64,000 nucleotides of DNA from Thalassoglobus sp. JC818 (GCF_040717535.1 NZ_JBFEFI010000003.1:504001-568000); one strand, 5' to 3'; shown: positions 46,272 through 55,754, numbered from the stretch's first letter. Notes: generated by a model not told the origin, from the letters alone. Numbers and translations: made by a program.

Positions 46272-47777
46272 TTATTGATTCTGGAACTTTCGGTACTGAT
46301 CAGCGATCTGCTGTTCGATGCTCTCGTGAAGTCCGCCCTGAAAGAGATTCATGTGGTCACGACCTTTAAAGAGGATCACTTCCGCATCACTTCCGAGTCC
46401 ATCGAGTGTTTCGTCGAGGAGAACAGTCGCCCCTTCGAGGTAGAAATTATCAACGTCACCCATCAAGACGTGGATCTTTCCGTTGAGATGCGGACCCAGC
46501 TCGGACCAGTTCTCTTTCAAGATGAGGCTGATGTCATACTTCTTCCAAGTCTCCGCGACGGAAGTGTCTATTTCGCCAGTCTTTCGGTCCCAAAGCGGGG
46601 CCGGTTTGCCATCGTCCCCACGTGGACTGAAGACCGCTTCGAAGCTGTGAAGCTGTCCGCCGGGGCCGAGCACGTCTTCCATATCTGAAAAGTCGTTGTA
46701 CCAGATCAGGATTTGATCTCTCATGCGGGCGAGCGGACGCCGTTTTCCGTAGGTGTCCGTGAACATATTCTCCCCCGGTTGATAGAGGTTGATCCGCTGG
46801 AAATCGCGGAAGTCGACCGGGTCAGGCGACGTGCTCCAGACACCTCCAAACACTTCCGGATAAGCGACTTGCAGCCACAGTGAACTCCAGCCTCCAGAAG
46901 AATGGCCCGTCAGAAAACGGCCATACTCGCGTGCATCGGTTCGAAATTGACGATCGATTTCCGGAATGAGCTCTTCGACCAGAGCATCTCCCCAAGGTCC
47001 GTTGTTTTCGGAGTTTGCAAAGACATGGTGACCGAGGGGGCACTCCGGATCGAGCATCACTTTGATGAAAGAAACGTCCTCGGAGTTGGTTGGAGGCGCG
47101 AGCAGGCGATTCCATCCATAGCGATAGGTTCCCCCAAACCCCGGAATTTCGTAGATGACCGGATAGCGTTTGTTGGGCTTCTGATCGTAATCCTGTGGAA
47201 CGACGACTGATGCCTTCAGTGAGACGGGGCGTTGATGGAAGTCGCTGACCAGTTTGGAGTTGAGTTCGACGATGTGGACGCGGTCGGTTTTCTCAACTTC
47301 CACGTCAGGATTGATTTGATTGACCGTCAGCGAGGTGACTTTGTCTTCGGCAACTGCAGAAACGTCGCTGTGAGCGTTGCCCGGACCGGTTCCGACAGTC
47401 CGCTCCCAAGGGTTCAGCCGAACGACCGCCTGTGCGGTTTGGCCGACGAGGGACGACAAATCGACATCACGAGGGAACCTGAGAAGCCCGGGCGTTTGTT
47501 GAGTCAGAGTGATCGTTTTTTCAGGTGTCCAGTTTGAAACATCCAGAGAAATGATCGGTTCCGGCCGAAACCAGTTCGGTCCATTTCTAGGCTCTGACTG
47601 ACCTGCAGTGAAGAAGACGTAGACCCGTCCGGAAAAATTCTCGACTCCGAGGTTCGGATCGAGCTTGATTTGAATTTCCTGGGTGCGGGCTGCATCGGGC
47701 CACAGGAGGAAGAGCCCGGAGATCGCGATTAAGCATAGAACCAGTCGAGAGATACGACGCATGGAGTTCGTTTCCAT
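46272..47777 (-). CDS. Secreted esterase (PF00756-type alpha/beta hydrolase)
   Basis: A 501-residue exported esterase with a signal peptide of about 30 residues (LVLCLIAISGLFLLW). An N-terminal immunoglobulin-like region (about 40-180) is followed by a putative-esterase (esterase D/enterochelin esterase-like) domain. The nucleophile motif is TGHSSGGWSSL near residue 295. ELIPEIDRQFRTDARE immediately precedes it, and the C-terminal MGDVDNFYLEG and GRDHMNL supply Asp/His candidates. ATG at 47762 is an alternative start. The likely substrate is a carbohydrate ester or siderophore-like ester and cannot be specified. Confidence 0.88.
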   Translation of the reverse strand: METNSMRRISRLVLCLIAISGLFLLWPDAARTQEIQIKLDPNLGVENFSGRVYVFFTAGQSEPRNGPNWFRPEPIISLDVSNWTPEKTITLTQQTPGLLRFPRDVDLSSLVGQTAQAVVRLNPWERTVGTGPGNAHSDVSAVAEDKVTSLTVNQINPDVEVEKTDRVHIVELNSKLVSDFHQRPVSLKASVVVPQDYDQKPNKRYPVIYEIPGFGGTYRYGWNRLLAPPTNSEDVSFIKVMLDPECPLGHHVFANSENNGPWGDALVEELIPEIDRQFRTDAREYGRFLTGHSSGGWSSLWLQVAYPEVFGGVWSTSPDPVDFRDFQRINLYQPGENMFTDTYGKRRPLARMRDQILIWYNDFSDMEDVLGPGGQLHSFEAVFSPRGDDGKPAPLWDRKTGEIDTSVAETWKKYDISLILKENWSELGPHLNGKIHVLMGDVDNFYLEGATVLLDETLDGLGSDAEVILFKGRDHMNLFQGGLHESIEQQIADQYRKFQNQ

Positions 47778-48065
47778 TGGGGATGAAAATCCGTCTCTGG
47801 AGCAGTAACGAACTTCGTCGCTGTCCAGCTACGTTCAGAAATTCTCAAAATTCCTGTCAGAATTGACGAACCTTTCCAGGTGGGAATGAGTCACAAAGCG
47901 TAGAAGAAAGTATACACCTTCGCACGGGACTCGTCTTTCTTTCGAGCCCTCGAGCAAGTACTCTTTCACCACTGCTGATGATCATCTCGTTCGATGTACT
48001 CGTCGGCGAGTTATTCTGTTTATGTGTTTTCCAGAGACTGCGACACGTTCGCAGGAGGTGCAATT

Positions 48066-48398
48066 ATGACACAGCACATCACCACAACCGGCAATCAAGT
48101 CCACGGAACCACTGGCAACGTCCATGTGCAAGCCGTTACAGCCGTACGTGAAGAGTGTGTCGTCGTACGCACCGATTCAGGAAAACGGCTATCCAAACGC
48201 CCCAAGGACTGGTCTCGCTTTTATCGAAGCGACGACGGGTCCGAGTGTTCCATTCAACGCTCACAGATTGGGGAAGCTTGTCGTTTTGCCGGGGCACTCC
48301 CGGCACCCGCGTGGGCGGCGATCTCAATGTCCCGAATGTCGGACATGCCGAGGTCGACCTCGCGGAGCATGAATGCCAGTAGCTCGATTTCCTTATGA
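48066..48398 (+). CDS. Small hypothetical protein, doubtful
   Basis: A 110-residue frame with an excellent AGGAGGTG at 48052-48059, 6 nt before the ATG. The N-terminal half (MTQHITTTGNQVHGTTGN, then VRTDSGKRLSKRPKDWSRF) looks ordinary. The second half loses protein-like quality and other frames look equally coding. A frameshift could divide a longer gene, or the real gene may end early. No family recognised. Confidence 0.4.
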   Translation: MTQHITTTGNQVHGTTGNVHVQAVTAVREECVVVRTDSGKRLSKRPKDWSRFYRSDDGSECSIQRSQIGEACRFAGALPAPAWAAISMSRMSDMPRSTSRSMNASSSISL

Positions 48399-48499
48399 GG
48401 ATGAGTTGAACCCTCGCCGGATTCGTTCCGGCGGAATTTGTTCAGCCGTTTCTCATCGGCCTGTGATTGGAAATCAGCCTGAGCGGTCCATGTGACCTT
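48254..48499 (-). pseudogene. Possible gene remnant without a start codon
   Basis: An 81-codon minus-strand frame closed by stops at both ends, with no ATG or GTG near its 5' end. It reads protein-like throughout (QSQADEKRLNKFRRNE, then KEIELLAFMLREVDLG, DIRDIEIAAHAGAG). It overlaps the second half of the preceding plus-strand frame. It could be the remains of a truncated gene or a chance shadow. Confidence 0.25.
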
Positions 48500-48829
48500 T
48501 CAGACTTGAAGCCAATTGCTGTCCGTCCGGAAAACTGTCGTCGACTCATTCACGAGCCTGTGTTCGAGAATGGGACATCCAACAGCTCTTCGGAATGGCA
48601 ATCTCCCACTGTTGTTCACCTCAGCGAGTGCCCCAGCCTCCGCTATTCGGAGTTATGGACATTCGTTGACGCCGTGGGTCGACTCACTCTGTGTTCTCGC
48701 AGACCGGACAGATCGGAAAACTGCGTCGACCATCCTTCTTCAATCCGAGTGTTAATCGCTCATTCACCCTTAACGGACTCCCGAGCACAGATGACTCGTG
48801 TGGGGAGCCAATACAGATAGGAAGTAATC
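48500..48829. other. Intergenic or unresolved stretch
   Basis: A 330-bp stretch without a convincing gene. Several overlapping short ORFs on the plus strand lack ribosome-binding sites. Confidence 0.35.
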
Positions 48830-48958
48830 ATGGAAATCGTCACAGCCAAAGTACAGGTCCCGCACATGCTGAAATCATGGCGACTCGTACGACGATATGA
48901 ACGCGCTTCCTTTAAGAGAGAGCGCGATATCAACAAAAGGTTCGACATCTTCTACTAA
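48830..48958 (+). CDS. Short basic peptide upstream of the sigma factor
   Basis: A 42-residue frame with AGGAAG about 6 nt before the ATG, too short for routine ORF calling. The peptide starts MEIVTAKVQVPHMLKSWR and is strongly basic in its middle (RRYERASFKRERDINKR). It ends 88 nt before the ECF sigma start on the same strand. No family recognised. Confidence 0.4.
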   Translation: MEIVTAKVQVPHMLKSWRLVRRYERASFKRERDINKRFDIFY

Positions 48959-49046
48959 CAAACACGAGAGACTCTCCAACTGTTGTCTGTTCAAACGGAC
49001 CGACCGGAAAGTCTCATGACGCACCCATATGATGGGGAGGCGATAA

Positions 49047-49598
49047 ATGACCGAGACGTTGAGATTGGATTTGGTGACCCGCGCCCAAACGGGCGATCGC
49101 GATGCCTTCGGAGAACTCGTTCAAGAGTATCAGGGGATTGTTTTCGCAATCATCTTTCGTCGATTGCGAAACCATTCCGAAGCTCTTGAAGTGACTCAGG
49201 AAGTCTTCATGCGAGCTCTTCGAAAGATCGATCAGCTTCGTGAACCTGAACGATTTGAAGGATGGTTGAAGCGCATCGCGGTGCGAATGGCGATTAATCG
49301 AGCTGTTCGTCGACCGAAGGAAACCATGCAGACTCCCGAAGCTTTCGGTGGGTTGACTGGTTCCCGACAGGCACCGATCGAGGATGTATTGAAATCTGAA
49401 CAGGCCGGACAGGTTCGTTCTGGCTTGTGTCAGCTGCGACCCATGGATCGGGAAACGCTGTTGGCGTTCTACTTTGAGGGTCAAACCTTGAAGGAGATGA
49501 GCGAACGGTTCTCGAGTCCAATCGGAACGATCAAGAGACGGTTGCACACAGCCAGAAATCGTTTGAAGGAAGCGCTGTGTGATTTACAACCTGCGTAG
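49047..49598 (+). CDS. ECF-family RNA polymerase sigma factor
   Basis: A 183-residue sigma-70 family factor with sigma2 (about residues 10-85: AFGELVQEYQGIVFAIIF, EALEVTQEVFMRALRKI and RFEGWLKRIAVRMAINR) and sigma4 (about 125-180: LRPMDRETLLAFYFEGQTLKEMSE, GTIKRRLHTARNRLKEAL). A sigma3 domain is absent, as expected for ECF factors. No anti-sigma factor gene is adjacent, and the downstream gene is on the other strand. A terminator follows about 85 bp after the stop. Confidence 0.94.
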   Translation: MTETLRLDLVTRAQTGDRDAFGELVQEYQGIVFAIIFRRLRNHSEALEVTQEVFMRALRKIDQLREPERFEGWLKRIAVRMAINRAVRRPKETMQTPEAFGGLTGSRQAPIEDVLKSEQAGQVRSGLCQLRPMDRETLLAFYFEGQTLKEMSERFSSPIGTIKRRLHTARNRLKEALCDLQPA

Positions 49599-49682
49599 AG
49601 GAATCGAGAGTGTGTTGCCCGATTAAGTCCTGCTCTTTCGGGCGCGCACCTTGATTCTGACGCGAGTCATGTCAAAGAGAAA

Positions 49683-49716
49683 AGCCCGTCGAACTAAGTT
49701 CGGCGGGCTCTTTTTG
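49683..49716 (+). terminator. Rho-independent terminator after the ECF sigma gene
   Basis: An AGCCCGTCGAACT/AGTTCGGCGGGCT stem with one internal mismatch and a minimal loop, followed by CTTTTTGTTTT. Confidence 0.88.
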
Positions 49717-49824
49717 TTTTCAGGTCGTGCTTTCGAAGACAGGCAGCAATTGTTTGTATGAAGCGGTTAATCCAAACGCTCTATCTATAACCGCAATTCT
49801 GAGTTATTGATTCTAATGCTGCGA

Positions 49825-50346
49825 CTACGAGCAGCCGGTTCGCGGCAGCATTTCCCACTCTTCGCGAACTTTGCGAAGTCCTTCTGAACAGAGTTCAAAC
49901 TCCTGGCTCAGTCTTCTAAGAACTCCCGAGCGCGGTTCTTCAGGTTCACCAGAGAGTTGGCTGGCCAGGTAATAAGATCGCTTTCCCTGGGCCTGATAGT
50001 CGATCATCGCATCTTTGCGATCGAGGGACTTCAGTCGCTTGAGCCCTTCGGGGTAAACGCCGGTCCAGAACAGCGTGAAGTCTCCAATGTGCCGGTGAAT
50101 TTCCGCTTTCGGTTTGGAAGTACACTGCTCTGCTTCCATCATCATCTCGGCCACTTCTTCGAGCCGCCTTCCGACGACATCGCGAACCTTAAAGATGACA
50201 TCCACTCGAGTGAACCGAACAAGCATGTCGGAGAGATAATCGATCAGCGGGGGATCTGCGACGCCAAACTCGACTTGAAAAGTCTGCTCGGTGACCGCAG
50301 CAAAGAGGTTTCGCAACTGATCACTACCGGAAAGTACACGTGGCAT
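49825..50346 (-). CDS. Conserved-looking hypothetical protein
   Basis: A 173-residue soluble protein with no signal peptide or TM segment. It is predominantly helical (DPPLIDYLSDMLVRFTRVDVIFK, GRRLEEVAEMMMEAEQ, ALRKLQ-like tail EFELCSEGLRKVREEWEML). The middle contains HIGDFTLFWTGVYPEGL and a basic/aromatic patch (GKRSYYLASQL). No named family is recognised. It has GGAGG-like sequence (GGAGGAAC) within 15 nt of the ATG. Confidence 0.75.
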   Translation of the reverse strand: MPRVLSGSDQLRNLFAAVTEQTFQVEFGVADPPLIDYLSDMLVRFTRVDVIFKVRDVVGRRLEEVAEMMMEAEQCTSKPKAEIHRHIGDFTLFWTGVYPEGLKRLKSLDRKDAMIDYQAQGKRSYYLASQLSGEPEEPRSGVLRRLSQEFELCSEGLRKVREEWEMLPRTGCS

Positions 50347-50907
50347 TGTGTTCCTCCTCTACCGTAATTCGTCGGATTCGACTCCCGTAACAGGTCGGTG
50401 TTTCAGCGAGGCGTGAATCGTTTCGAGGTGAAATCGTTAGCATTTCTGACGAAATCGACCAAGCTCAATTCTTCGGAGTTGTCTGCTCAGCCCAGAATTG
50501 TACGTCTCGTGTTCCGCGCGGTGGCAATTATTGCCGAGAGAAACATCATTTCTGAACACATCAACAACATTGCATCTTGACCTGCCATAAGTGTTTGCGC
50601 CATCGATTTCATCCAGCGAGACGTTACAACCCGCAGTGTTTCGTTGAAGCGGTCAATCCGAAAGCAGCACGATGATTGCGCAGATCCCTTTTCTCGTTCG
50701 ACAGGCATTCCTCAGTTCTCCCACTCGTTCGACGATATCAAAGTGGGGATTTCAAGTTTTTGTTTGAGATGACATTCCTGCCTCCATAGAATCAAGAACG
50801 TGTTGCTCTTGCCTGTGCATTCGCATTGGTCTGTTTGAAATGGATTTCACCCTGTTCATTGGTGCAGACACGGGAAAACTGTTTCCAAACCAGCACTCAA
50901 TGTTGTC
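50347..50907. other. Intergenic, no gene seen
   Basis: A 561-bp divergent gap. A 73-codon minus-strand frame (50487-50708) and a 60-codon plus-strand frame (50398-50580) overlap each other and have neither good ribosome-binding sites nor recognised sequence. They are not called. Confidence 0.4.
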
Positions 50908-52293
50908 ATGAAGAGCCGGTATCAGCATCGACAGCTCGTTATGAAAAAACTCCTTCTGCAAAGCTGCACTCCGTTCCGAAGAAATGGCCGTCGATCAGCC
51001 AAAGCGGAACGCGTGCATGGCTCTCATTCGATGACAGGGTTTCTCTTCATCCTGTTTCTGGGTGGCGTATTCTCTCTGTTCGCCGAGCAAGTTTCCGCTG
51101 ACGTGATTCGACTGAAGTCTGGCGGCGAAGTTCGAGGCCTGCTGAGTGAAGGACAAGCGGACGAGGCAGAACCCATTTCGATTCGCTCGCTGAGCGGCGC
51201 ACAGATTCTCATCGATCGTGACGACATCGATTTCGTCGAACGGCGTTCGGCTGTCCTCGAAGAATACGAAACTCGAGTTCGTGAACTCGATGGTTCCGTC
51301 GAAGCACACTGGCAGCTTGCCGAGTGGAGTCGAAGCCATTTGCTGAATGAAAAGCGAGAGGAACAACTGCTGTCGATCGTCAGCATTGATCCCGAACATG
51401 CGGAAGCCCGGCGAATTCTCGGCCATCAAAAGCATCGTGGTCAGTGGATGACTGAAGATGAGATCATGTCTGATCGCGGGTATGTGAAGTACCAGAACAA
51501 ATGGATGACGCCTCAGGAACTCGCGTTGATCAAAACGGATGTCAAACAGCGAGAAGCTGAGATTCAGTGGTATCCGAAAATCCGTGTCTGGCTCAGCTGG
51601 CTCACCGGGTCTGATCCGCAGCGTCAGCGTAAGAGCCTTGAGTTGTTTGCTGAGATTACAGATCCCGATTCGATTCCCGCTCTGCGAAAGATGATGGAGC
51701 CCGACGAGAACACAAACGTCCGCTTGCTGTACGTTGACGTTCTCGGACAGATCGCTGGCTCGTCAGCGATCCCTGCTCTTGTCGATCGATACCTGTTTGA
51801 TGATTACGAACCAGTCCGTCGAGCTGCGATGGATGTGATCTTCAACTCAAAGTCAGACGCAGCAGTTTCGCTTCTGATTACCGCCCTCGGTCATCAATCC
51901 AATCTGATCGTTCGACGGGCTGCGAGAGGGCTCGAGACGATCGGCGATACGTCCGCTGTTCCAGCGTTGATTGACGCTCTCGTCACGACCCATCGTGTGA
52001 CCTATTCGAAAACAGAAGTCGCAGGCAATGGATTCTCCATGTCTGGCGGACAGGTCTCGTTCTCAAACGGCAATCCCTACTCAACATGGTCGCCGGAACT
52101 TTATGCAGCTGCGATTACGGGACAGGTCAACGTTGAGCCGAGTCCGTATCTTCCTCGGACGACTCGAACGTTTGCAGTCAGCGTTCCAGTGAAGAATGCC
52201 GACGTCCTCGCTGCCCTGGAAACTCTGACCGGGCGTAACCTCGGTTTCAACGAACGCGACTGGTACGTCTGGTGGTCCGTTCACAAGAGCTAA
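50908..52293 (+). CDS. Secreted HEAT-repeat protein
   Basis: A 461-residue frame whose first 41 codons are probably leader. Starting at the in-frame ATG at 51031 gives a textbook signal peptide (MTGFLFILFLGGVFSLFAEQ, cleavage after VSA) and 420 residues. After a beta-rich N-terminal region (VIRLKSGGEVRGLLSEG, about residues 65-110 of the long form) there is a helical middle. About three HEAT-like repeats follow (SIPALRKMMEPDENTNVRL, AIPALVDRYLFDDYEPVRRA, AVPALIDALV). HEAT arrays normally bind proteins. The ligand is unknown. Confidence 0.82.
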   Translation: MKSRYQHRQLVMKKLLLQSCTPFRRNGRRSAKAERVHGSHSMTGFLFILFLGGVFSLFAEQVSADVIRLKSGGEVRGLLSEGQADEAEPISIRSLSGAQILIDRDDIDFVERRSAVLEEYETRVRELDGSVEAHWQLAEWSRSHLLNEKREEQLLSIVSIDPEHAEARRILGHQKHRGQWMTEDEIMSDRGYVKYQNKWMTPQELALIKTDVKQREAEIQWYPKIRVWLSWLTGSDPQRQRKSLELFAEITDPDSIPALRKMMEPDENTNVRLLYVDVLGQIAGSSAIPALVDRYLFDDYEPVRRAAMDVIFNSKSDAAVSLLITALGHQSNLIVRRAARGLETIGDTSAVPALIDALVTTHRVTYSKTEVAGNGFSMSGGQVSFSNGNPYSTWSPELYAAAITGQVNVEPSPYLPRTTRTFAVSVPVKNADVLAALETLTGRNLGFNERDWYVWWSVHKS

Positions 52294-52368
52294 GCTCACT
52301 CAACGGCTCGTTCTTACTTGCGTCGAGTTAGCACACTCAAGCGACTTCAGAGCGTCTAAGCAGATCCC

Positions 52369-53328
52369 TCAGGCGTAAACCGGGCTGACCTGAATCGCAA
52401 GCCATGTCTGGAATTGCTCTCCCGGATCGAGAATTTGCAGGCCGGTGTTGAGGTCCTGGCCATTCAGATTCATGGCATCCGTTACGCATGAATATGGCTC
52501 CAGACAGACGGCGTTGCGATCCTTTGGGGTGAAGATCACTGCTTCGCGGAAGACTCGTCCGTCGCACACCTGATTGATTTCGAGTCCACCCTTTTCGTCA
52601 ACGACAGATGTGCGAACTGTTTCTCCGTCAGTTTCCCATCCGGTGTAAACGTTGTCGAAAGATCGCGTTCCAAAGGTGACAGCTCGCGGCCGATCGGCAC
52701 TGGATTCCAGTGGCAGGCGACGTCCGGTCGGCAGGCTCTCTTCGAGTTCCCACTCTTCATGAACATCGACACCGAACGTGCAGTCTTCGGGTTGGCTGTT
52801 CGACGACAGCGGGAGCCGGAAATAGGCGTGTGTTCCCAGTCCCCAAGGGAGTGCTGTCTGTGAGGGATTCTCAATTCGGAATTGAGTCTCGAGCCGATTC
52901 TCCGCGACTCGATACCGCACACTCAAAATGAAGTCGGCCGGCCAGCACGCAGCCCGTTGAGGATCATCGATGGAAAGTTGGAACTGCCCGGTGACTGAGT
53001 CTTCCGACTGTTCGACAACACGCCAGGGACGGTCGTAGCAAAACCCGTGAATCGCATTTGGATGTCCCGGAGAAAGCGGAACGTGGTAGTCCTTGCCTTC
53101 CCATTGAAACTGCCCAGCACGAACCCGGTTAGGAAACGGGAAGAGAACTGGAATTCCGAACGAACTTGGTCTCGGCGGATTGGTAAGAACATCCTCGGGA
53201 GAGTCGATGACCTGAATTGTCTCTCCGTTGAGATCGACCTGAAACTGGAAGCAGTTGAATCCAAGGTGAGGAGCAATACTGGCACGGGCGCCGCTTTGCT
53301 GATCATGGATCGTGATTGCGTTCGTCAT
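52369..53328 (-). CDS. Aldose 1-epimerase
   Basis: Interconverts alpha- and beta-anomers of aldoses. A 319-residue beta-sandwich mutarotase family member. Visible signatures are LFPFPNRVRAGQFQW, HPNAIHGFCYDRPW (substrate-binding His), GTHAYFRLP (second His) and VCLEPYSCVTDA (catalytic Glu). No signal peptide. It lies 37 bp downstream of the TIGR03009 gene on the same strand. Confidence 0.92.
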   Translation of the reverse strand: MTNAITIHDQQSGARASIAPHLGFNCFQFQVDLNGETIQVIDSPEDVLTNPPRPSSFGIPVLFPFPNRVRAGQFQWEGKDYHVPLSPGHPNAIHGFCYDRPWRVVEQSEDSVTGQFQLSIDDPQRAACWPADFILSVRYRVAENRLETQFRIENPSQTALPWGLGTHAYFRLPLSSNSQPEDCTFGVDVHEEWELEESLPTGRRLPLESSADRPRAVTFGTRSFDNVYTGWETDGETVRTSVVDEKGGLEINQVCDGRVFREAVIFTPKDRNAVCLEPYSCVTDAMNLNGQDLNTGLQILDPGEQFQTWLAIQVSPVYA

Positions 53329-53365
53329 GATTCGCCTGGACGTTCACGTCGAAATCCGAACAGCG

Positions 53366-54346
53366 TTACTTCACGCCTGGACCGGATTCCGCCTCTGATG
53401 TTCGAAAGATCCCCGGAGCAATCGCGTTGCGTTGTTCCTGCATCGGGAGTTGATCGGGATCGGCTTTGATGTCTGCGATTTTCTTCCATGGAGGCAGAAG
53501 TGTCACGCTCCAGGGAGCTTTGAAATTGTTTTCGATAAGATTCAACGGCTCTGGTTCGTGAAAGATGTACGTCGTTTCCTGGTTTCCAGAAGGGTCCCAC
53601 AGCTTCACAGCTTGAGGCATGAATGTCTTTGGGTTGAGCATAATCTCTGCACGAGAGAATTCACGTCGCAGAGCAGCCACCATCGGAATCGCAACGATGT
53701 GGATTTGCGAATCCAGGCTGTGCTTCTTTCCGAATGTCATAGCGTAACGCTGTTTGACAGAGTCTGCCTTCATTCCGAAGAGAAACGGCATCGGGCCATC
53801 GGTGATTCGTTGACCGCGATACTCGGCGGGAATCTCCATCTTCGAATAAGTCTTCGGCTCGTGATCGAGTTCCAGAATCTCTTCGCCGGTGCAGATCCAC
53901 GATTTGAGTTCGTCCGCCGAGACTTCGAAAGTGGTTCCGGAGACTTCGTGGGTCAACTTTTGGCCTGCTGGAAGCTTCTTACTGTATTCCACAATCTGTG
54001 GATCAGGATGAAAGTCCATACGGGCTTTGTCCGGAGCACCGAACCAGTACTGCCCAACAGCTCGTTTTTCCGTCAGAAAAACGTAGTCGTAGGTGTATCG
54101 GACAAATTGCCCTTTGAGCGATTTAATCCCCGCGGTCTTCTGTTCCCACGTCTGGAGAACAGGATTCATTTCTTCGGGGGTTTTCAAGTAGATCTGAGCG
54201 GATTGCCCTCCGCTTTGCGCATTCGGACCCTGTCTGGGGGTAGATGGGCCAGGGAGTTCCTGAGCGATGGCTGGAGAGACCAAAAGTGTTGAGAGAACGG
54301 CAAGGCTCTTCAGGTGAATTCTGAATTGAGAACCTGGGAGCGTCAT
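53366..54346 (-). CDS. TIGR03009-type secreted protein
   Basis: A 326-residue exported protein with a signal peptide (cleavage near residue 27). The body matches the planctomycete-specific TIGR03009 pattern: EEMNPVLQTWEQKTAGIKSL, GQYWFGAPDKARMDF, YVDGEELKSWICTGEE-like and FLFGMKADSVKQRY. The C-terminal part (MLNPKTFMPQAVKLWDPSGN, TTYIFHEPEPLNL) resembles the LolA/outer-membrane lipoprotein-sorting fold. Function unknown. Confidence 0.85.
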   Translation of the reverse strand: MTLPGSQFRIHLKSLAVLSTLLVSPAIAQELPGPSTPRQGPNAQSGGQSAQIYLKTPEEMNPVLQTWEQKTAGIKSLKGQFVRYTYDYVFLTEKRAVGQYWFGAPDKARMDFHPDPQIVEYSKKLPAGQKLTHEVSGTTFEVSADELKSWICTGEEILELDHEPKTYSKMEIPAEYRGQRITDGPMPFLFGMKADSVKQRYAMTFGKKHSLDSQIHIVAIPMVAALRREFSRAEIMLNPKTFMPQAVKLWDPSGNQETTYIFHEPEPLNLIENNFKAPWSVTLLPPWKKIADIKADPDQLPMQEQRNAIAPGIFRTSEAESGPGVK

Positions 54347-54638
54347 GAGGAGTCCTTCCCTGAATTCTGGCGTCTGCAGTTGGGGTGTCGTGAAAAATCG
54401 ACGCCGTGTCGCGCGGATCGTCCGCTCCGCCTTTCATCATGTTGGGCGGAATGCCGGAGGAGTCTATCCGCGAACGAGATCTCTGCAAAGGTCATTTCGG
54501 GCTGGCCAGAAACGGAAAAAATCCGCTTTCAACTCGATACTAATAGAAAACGGTTCATGAGAGAGTGAGTCCCCCATGAACCGCTATCATTCGAATCGAA
54601 GTCGACAACGGATTTTCCGCGGTCTCGACTTACCAGAC
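54347..54638. other. Intergenic
   Basis: A 292-bp gap between the BON-protein stop and the start of the TIGR03009 gene on the same strand. It contains the terminator described separately and presumably the promoter of the TIGR03009-epimerase unit. Confidence 0.4.
54544..54583 (-). terminator. Rho-independent terminator of the BON-protein gene
   Basis: A 9-bp stem (CGGTTCATG/CATGAACCG) with a 15-nt loop. On the minus strand it is followed by TTTTCTATT. It lies 56 nt after the BON stop. Confidence 0.75.
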
Positions 54639-55754
54639 CTACCAGTTCTTAGGATTCATGAACCACCACCAGCGGTCAGTCCGTGAATCAAACTCAAGGT
54701 TCCAACTTCCATCTTCCCAAGACAGTGTGGATTTTCTCCACCCCAGAGGAACTTGGGGATATGGGTAGTATGGACCGATGTACGGCCAGGCGCTGGCATC
54801 GTACTGGCTGGGATAAGTCACAGCCGAGTAGTTGTCATACTGAGCGTATGCTGGCCATGCGTTGCTTGGCATGTTTGGTGAATTGTAGACCTTGTGGCCC
54901 ATTTGCTGGACGTTTCCAGGATTAGGACCGTAAGCCTGTGGTGCACCTTGAGGACCAGGGGCGTAGCCTTGAACCTGCTGAATTGGTGCTCCCTGAGGAG
55001 GACCGTAAGGCATCTGGCCAGGACCGCCAAATTGAGGTTGTCCAGGACCTGTTGGGCCAAACTGTGGTGCTCCACCTGGAGCGCCCGGTGCTGGCTGACC
55101 AGCAACTGTCAGGCGGTTCATGACCTGATGGACACCAGGCACGCTTGCAGCAGCCTGATGTGCTCGCATGGCCTGTTCTGGACCGTCAACTGTTCCGATC
55201 AGACTCGCGACACCGTTCTTGTAACGGATCTCGATGTCGTAACCGCTCATTCCAACAGAAGAAAGGGCACCAGCGATGTTCTGGGCGACTTCCTGATTGT
55301 TCTGTGCGCTTTGAGCGTACGAAACCGGTTGGACTTGAGATGGTGCCCCAGCTGGCTGTTGAGCCATTGCTGTCTGAGGCTGGCTGACTGGAGCAGCAGG
55401 AGTTGAACCCATCAGGCTCAACTGGTTTTGAACGTTTTGAACACCGTCAACGCGTCCAACGATTCGTGACACAGCTGCTCGCTGTGCTTCGTCTTTAATC
55501 TGTCCGCTGATTGTTGCCGTTCCGGACTCGAACTGAATGGCAACGTCTTTGTGTACGAGGTTTGCTCTCTTTAGAGATTTCGCAATCTCTTCGGCAACGC
55601 GCTGATTCTCGGTCTTCGAAGAACCTTCTGCCGGTGACGAGGCTTGCTCTGCACTGGATTGAGGTTGCAAAAGATCGAATGGGCCAGCAACTGAAACGGT
55701 CGGGATTGCTGCCAACAATCCGAGACTCAGCGCCCATTTCCTTGGCAGAAGCAT
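54639..55754 (-). CDS. Secreted double-BON-domain protein with a low-complexity linker
   Basis: A 371-residue exported protein with a signal peptide (LLAAIPTVSVAG). It has two BON domains at about residues 50-112 (NQRVAEEIAKSLKRANLV) and 150-217 (EVAQNIAGALSSVGMSGYDI). The BON fold usually binds lipids or envelope surfaces. A Gly/Pro/Gln-rich linker (about 218-305) follows. The C-terminal ~65 residues are rich in Tyr, Trp and Pro and end in DRWWWFMNPKNW, which may be a separate small domain. The N-terminal region is unusual in that the two BON units differ in helix composition. Confidence 0.88.
   Translation of the reverse strand: MLLPRKWALSLGLLAAIPTVSVAGPFDLLQPQSSAEQASSPAEGSSKTENQRVAEEIAKSLKRANLVHKDVAIQFESGTATISGQIKDEAQRAAVSRIVGRVDGVQNVQNQLSLMGSTPAAPVSQPQTAMAQQPAGAPSQVQPVSYAQSAQNNQEVAQNIAGALSSVGMSGYDIEIRYKNGVASLIGTVDGPEQAMRAHQAAASVPGVHQVMNRLTVAGQPAPGAPGGAPQFGPTGPGQPQFGGPGQMPYGPPQGAPIQQVQGYAPGPQGAPQAYGPNPGNVQQMGHKVYNSPNMPSNAWPAYAQYDNYSAVTYPSQYDASAWPYIGPYYPYPQVPLGWRKSTLSWEDGSWNLEFDSRTDRWWWFMNPKNW

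Noticed and set aside
50487-50708. 73-codon minus-strand ORF with a hydrophobic stretch
   Set aside because: It overlaps another small frame, has no good start signal and the hydrophobic part is short; kept as intergenic.
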